Of a DNA stretch of 17,362 nt, positions 15,190-17,362 are shown in pieces. The stretch spans positions 1-17,362 of the forward strand of contig JAZTZP010000019.1 in assembly GCA_045637525.1 (NCBI GenBank), read 5' to 3'. The notes beneath the pieces are model-generated. The model worked only from the letters and a program-made list of their open reading frames with translations, was not told where the DNA came from and ran no database searches. The first letter of the stretch is position 1; each line of letters begins with the position of its first letter. The stretch is from JAZTZP01 sp045637525 (lineage in GTDB: Bacteria; Bacillota; Clostridia; UBA1381). A program made the translations under genes and the position numbers.

Positions 15190-16839
15190 TTAGTTAAAAC
15201 TTTTAATCCATGTGACCAGAGAGTTGTGATAGATATTTTCCAGGACATCTTTTTTCATCTGATCTGTAACGGGTCCATTCCGTTTCATTCGCTCCAGTAT
15301 TGCTTGCTGGAGTTCTTCTACCGTCATTTCTTCAAATGATTTATTATGTTTTAATTCGGAGACTGTTTCTGTTTTAACAGGCTCTTCATTTTTTTGTGGG
15401 TTTGCAGCTACAACCGGTTTTTCGGCAGTTACTGTCACTGTCGGTTTTTCAACGACATTTAATTCCGGCGGCTGTATTACTTTATCCGTTTTACCTGTCG
15501 GAAGCCATATTTCTCCGGAATTTGCCTTTATATTTACCGATATAAAGCCGTCTTTTACAGATATATGTTCGCCCGAAAGACCACCTGTGTATTCTCCTGC
15601 ATTAATAGCCGGAAGCTTCATCATAAAATCATCATCACTGTTATTCACAGTTACATACACAGATTCTCCATTATAATTTCGGAGAAATGCATACTGACCA
15701 TTTGTCAAAAACAGTTCTTTATAATCTCCGTAGGATAAGGCTTTGGATTCTGAGCGGATTTTTCCTAATCCGGAGATCAGATTAGTCAAGTCATTTTTCT
15801 CGGTAGAATTAATGTACTCTTCATATGATATAGCCGGTCTTAAAGAATCATCGGATCCATGTTGTTTTTGCCCCTCGATACCAAATTCCGAGCCGTAGTA
15901 AACAGATGGAACACCGGGCAGTGTATACAGCAGAATGTGAACCGGTATAAAATGACGTTTATTATTTAGCTTTGTATATATTCGCTCCACATCATGGTTG
16001 TCTGTGAAATTGTATAATTTAAGTCCATCTGTTCTGTTTTCGCCCATCTCATACAAACGCTTCACAGTATGTGCAATTTCAAAATAGTTATGGTCATTAT
16101 GGCCGGAATACAGCGCCTTATGCAAATGATAGTTGGTAACAGAGTGTAATGTGTCTTCATTTACCCAACGAATATAATCACCATGGATAACCTCACCCAT
16201 AAGCCAGAAGTCGGGTTTAACTTCATTAGCGATCCGACGCATCATCTGCATATAACTAAAATCCAACACATCTGCCGCATCCAGGCGAATTCCGTCGATA
16301 TCAAACTCCTTCACCCAAAATCGAATAACATCGCATATATATTCTCTGACTTCGGAATTATGCTGATTTAACTTAGCAAGCAAGTTGTATCCGCCCCAGT
16401 TATCATAAGAAAATCCATCGTTGTATTCATTATTGCCATTAAAATTTACATTGCAATACCAATCCTTGTATGGCGAGTTTTCTCTGTTATGCTTAATATC
16501 CGAAAAAGCAAAGAAATCTCGTCCTGTATGATTGAATACACCGTCTAAAATCACTCGTATTCCCTGTTTATGGCACTGCGCCACAAATTCGGTCAAATCT
16601 TCGTTTGTACCAAGTCTTGTATCAAGCTTTTTATAATCGGTTGTTTCATAACCATGTCCTACCGATTCAAAAAGAGGGCCAATGTAAAGCGCATTACAGC
16701 CAAGCTTTTTAATTTGCGAAATAAAGGGAAGTAAGGTGTTTAACCTGTGCTCCGGTTTGCCGTAAAAATTTTGTTTCGGTGCTCCTGTCATTCCCAACGG
16801 ATATATGTGATAAAATATTGCTTCATCGTACCAAGCCAT
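15190..16839 (-). CDS. Alpha-amylase-family (GH13) glycosidase with extra C-terminal domain
   Basis: A 549-residue GH13 enzyme that would hydrolyse alpha-glucans or maltodextrins. It has no signal peptide, so it should act in the cytoplasm on imported oligosaccharides. The four GH13 regions are intact: DGVFNH (99-104), GIRLDAAD with nucleophile Asp187, GEVIHG with acid/base Glu216, and NFTDNHD with Asp283. LAKLN (154-158) resembles the MPKLN region V of the neopullulanase group, but the N-terminal carbohydrate-binding domain of that group is missing. After the usual C-terminal beta domain (to about 450) comes a Pro/Val/Thr/Lys linker (455-495). A helical segment of about 50 residues (500-549) follows that I cannot assign. 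GGAGGA at 16846-16851 on the minus strand, 6 nt from the ATG, fixes the start. The exact substrate is not determinable here. Confidence 0.93.
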   Translation of the reverse strand: MAWYDEAIFYHIYPLGMTGAPKQNFYGKPEHRLNTLLPFISQIKKLGCNALYIGPLFESVGHGYETTDYKKLDTRLGTNEDLTEFVAQCHKQGIRVILDGVFNHTGRDFFAFSDIKHNRENSPYKDWYCNVNFNGNNEYNDGFSYDNWGGYNLLAKLNQHNSEVREYICDVIRFWVKEFDIDGIRLDAADVLDFSYMQMMRRIANEVKPDFWLMGEVIHGDYIRWVNEDTLHSVTNYHLHKALYSGHNDHNYFEIAHTVKRLYEMGENRTDGLKLYNFTDNHDVERIYTKLNNKRHFIPVHILLYTLPGVPSVYYGSEFGIEGQKQHGSDDSLRPAISYEEYINSTEKNDLTNLISGLGKIRSESKALSYGDYKELFLTNGQYAFLRNYNGESVYVTVNNSDDDFMMKLPAINAGEYTGGLSGEHISVKDGFISVNIKANSGEIWLPTGKTDKVIQPPELNVVEKPTVTVTAEKPVVAANPQKNEEPVKTETVSELKHNKSFEEMTVEELQQAILERMKRNGPVTDQMKKDVLENIYHNSLVTWIKSFN

Positions 16840-16851
16840 ATATGTTCCTCC

Positions 16852-17055
16852 ATTTCATGTTGAAATTATTATATAATTCATATAGTATGTCTATTGGATT
16901 AAAGTAAGTGTTCATTTATTTACATCTCAAAACTCTCAGGCGAGGTAAAAAAATGCACGTCATCCGGTGGCTTATTCCGGTAAATTCATTATAACATAAG
17001 AAATTGAAAAAGACAACACTTTTAATGAAAAAATCTGCGGCTTTTAAATGAGTAA
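16852..17055. other. AT-rich intergenic region upstream of the amylase gene
   Basis: No gene is seen here. On the minus strand a TATAAT lies at 16868-16873 and could be the amylase -10 box, but no good -35 hexamer sits 16-18 bp upstream (TAGACA at 16888-16893 is only 14 bp away). A small CCGG...CCGG inverted repeat occurs near 16965-16981. The promoter assignment is therefore weak, and the remainder is unexplained AT-rich DNA. Confidence 0.4.
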
Positions 17056-17216
17056 ATAAATTATAGTTTGTCAGGGAGTTTTCCCCGTTCCTCTTTTTGA
17101 ATTTGTAATTTTTATATTTTCTATATATTATAGCGATTACTTATCGAGTTGCGCAAGCACACGCCGCTTTTACGTCAAAAGCGGCACCAAAACCCCAAAG
17201 GGGCTTAACTCGCCCC
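17056..17216 (-). repeat. Structured dispersed repeat, right copy (inverted)
   Basis: The reverse complement of this segment matches 1-160 at roughly 90% identity. Its central hairpin pairs 17163-17171 (GCCGCTTTT) with 17177-17185 (AAAAGCGGC). Relative to the left copy one A-T pair has become C-G with both arms changed. The minor hairpin (17073-17076 with 17083-17086) has one G-C turned into G-T, which pairs as G.U in RNA read from the minus strand. The TTGCGCAA palindrome is kept at 17149-17156. At the outer end the first hairpin extends, with flanking bases, to a perfect 10-bp stem at 17195-17221 with a 7-nt loop, partly cut off in the left copy by the window edge. Confidence 0.85.
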
Positions 17217-17362
17217 TTTGGAAACCCTCCGTGCGCTCAGCCGCGCGGCAAAGAGCAAAGCGCGCAAGTTTTTTTATTGAGTCGGAACAGCATAGCAGCA
17301 AACCGGCGGTAAACGGCAAGCGGGTGCTAGTGACTTCGTCAGCGCACTTATCCGCTTGCCTC
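17217..17362. repeat. GC-rich hairpin block beyond the right repeat copy
   Basis: This non-coding end block is clearly richer in G and C than the DNA on the other side of the repeat. GCGCG and CGCGC arms (about 17249-17270) flank a purine-rich loop and are followed by seven T. A larger hairpin spans 17315-17360: GGCAAGCGG (17315-17323) pairs perfectly with CCGCTTGCC (17352-17360), with inner GTGC/GCAC and TGAC/GTCA stems around a TTC tip. No ORF was seen. It probably continues the repeat family outward past the window, which the left end cannot confirm because it is truncated. Confidence 0.6.

Noticed and set aside
16925..16965. CTCTCAGGC stretch resembling the 3' part of a glycine riboswitch
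   Set aside because: The other conserved glycine-aptamer segments are absent, no suitable gene follows on the plus strand, and the match is under ten bases.
1..17216. The inverted repeats as terminal repeats of a 17-kb transposon
   Set aside because: The enclosed genes are core housekeeping genes in an ancestral order, there is no transposase or integrase, and no target-site duplication can be judged at the window ends.

Overview
The window looks like chromosomal DNA from an anaerobic, low-to-mid GC Clostridia (Bacillota), probably an uncultured gut lineage. The evidence is the gene order miaB, YlbF/YmcA-family gene, mutS, mutL, miaA (the same neighbourhood as in Bacillus subtilis), a flavodiiron-type protein typical of anaerobes, the argR-recN pair, an IreB-family phosphoprotein, an endonuclease-type MutL with no MutH, and purine-rich Shine-Dalgarno sites of the GAAAGGA/GAGGAG type throughout. 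No rRNA, tRNA, CRISPR array, transposase or phage gene was seen.

Layout. Positions 1-160 hold a structured, non-coding repeat. It is followed by a near-consensus promoter (218-246) and an AT-rich orphan gene of unknown function (311-1198) with a cysteine cluster. A second promoter (1300-1328) starts a tightly packed, single-direction gene string that runs to 14630: miaB, a ricA/ymcA-like gene, mutS, mutL, miaA, prmA, a degenerate flavodiiron-like flavoprotein, rsmE, nadK, argR and recN. Gaps within it are 3-28 bp or overlaps of 1-4 bp. The exception is the 84-bp ricA-mutS gap, which holds a hairpin. A separate promoter (14758-14786) drives a lone ireB-like gene that ends at a strong terminator (15106-15146). 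The same stem can serve the convergent minus-strand gene, a cytoplasmic GH13 alpha-amylase-family enzyme (15190-16839). The right end (17056-17216) carries a second, inverted copy of the left-end repeat, followed by a GC-rich block with further hairpins.

How the genes work together. The operon is a housekeeping cluster. It covers tRNA A37 modification (MiaA adds i6A, MiaB converts it to ms2i6A), mismatch repair (MutS, MutL), recombinational repair (RecN), ribosome modification (PrmA on L11, RsmE on 16S rRNA), NADP supply (NadK) and arginine regulation (ArgR). IreB and the amylase are outside it.

Most worth following up: (1) the 160-bp inverted-repeat pair, about 90% identical by eye, whose hairpin shows a compensatory base-pair change and a G-C to G.U change, pointing to a selected folded element; (2) the flavodiiron-like protein that keeps HxExDH and one later His but appears to have lost two metal ligands; (3) the unexplained C-terminal appendage of the amylase; (4) the strongly promoted Cys-cluster orphan at the left end.
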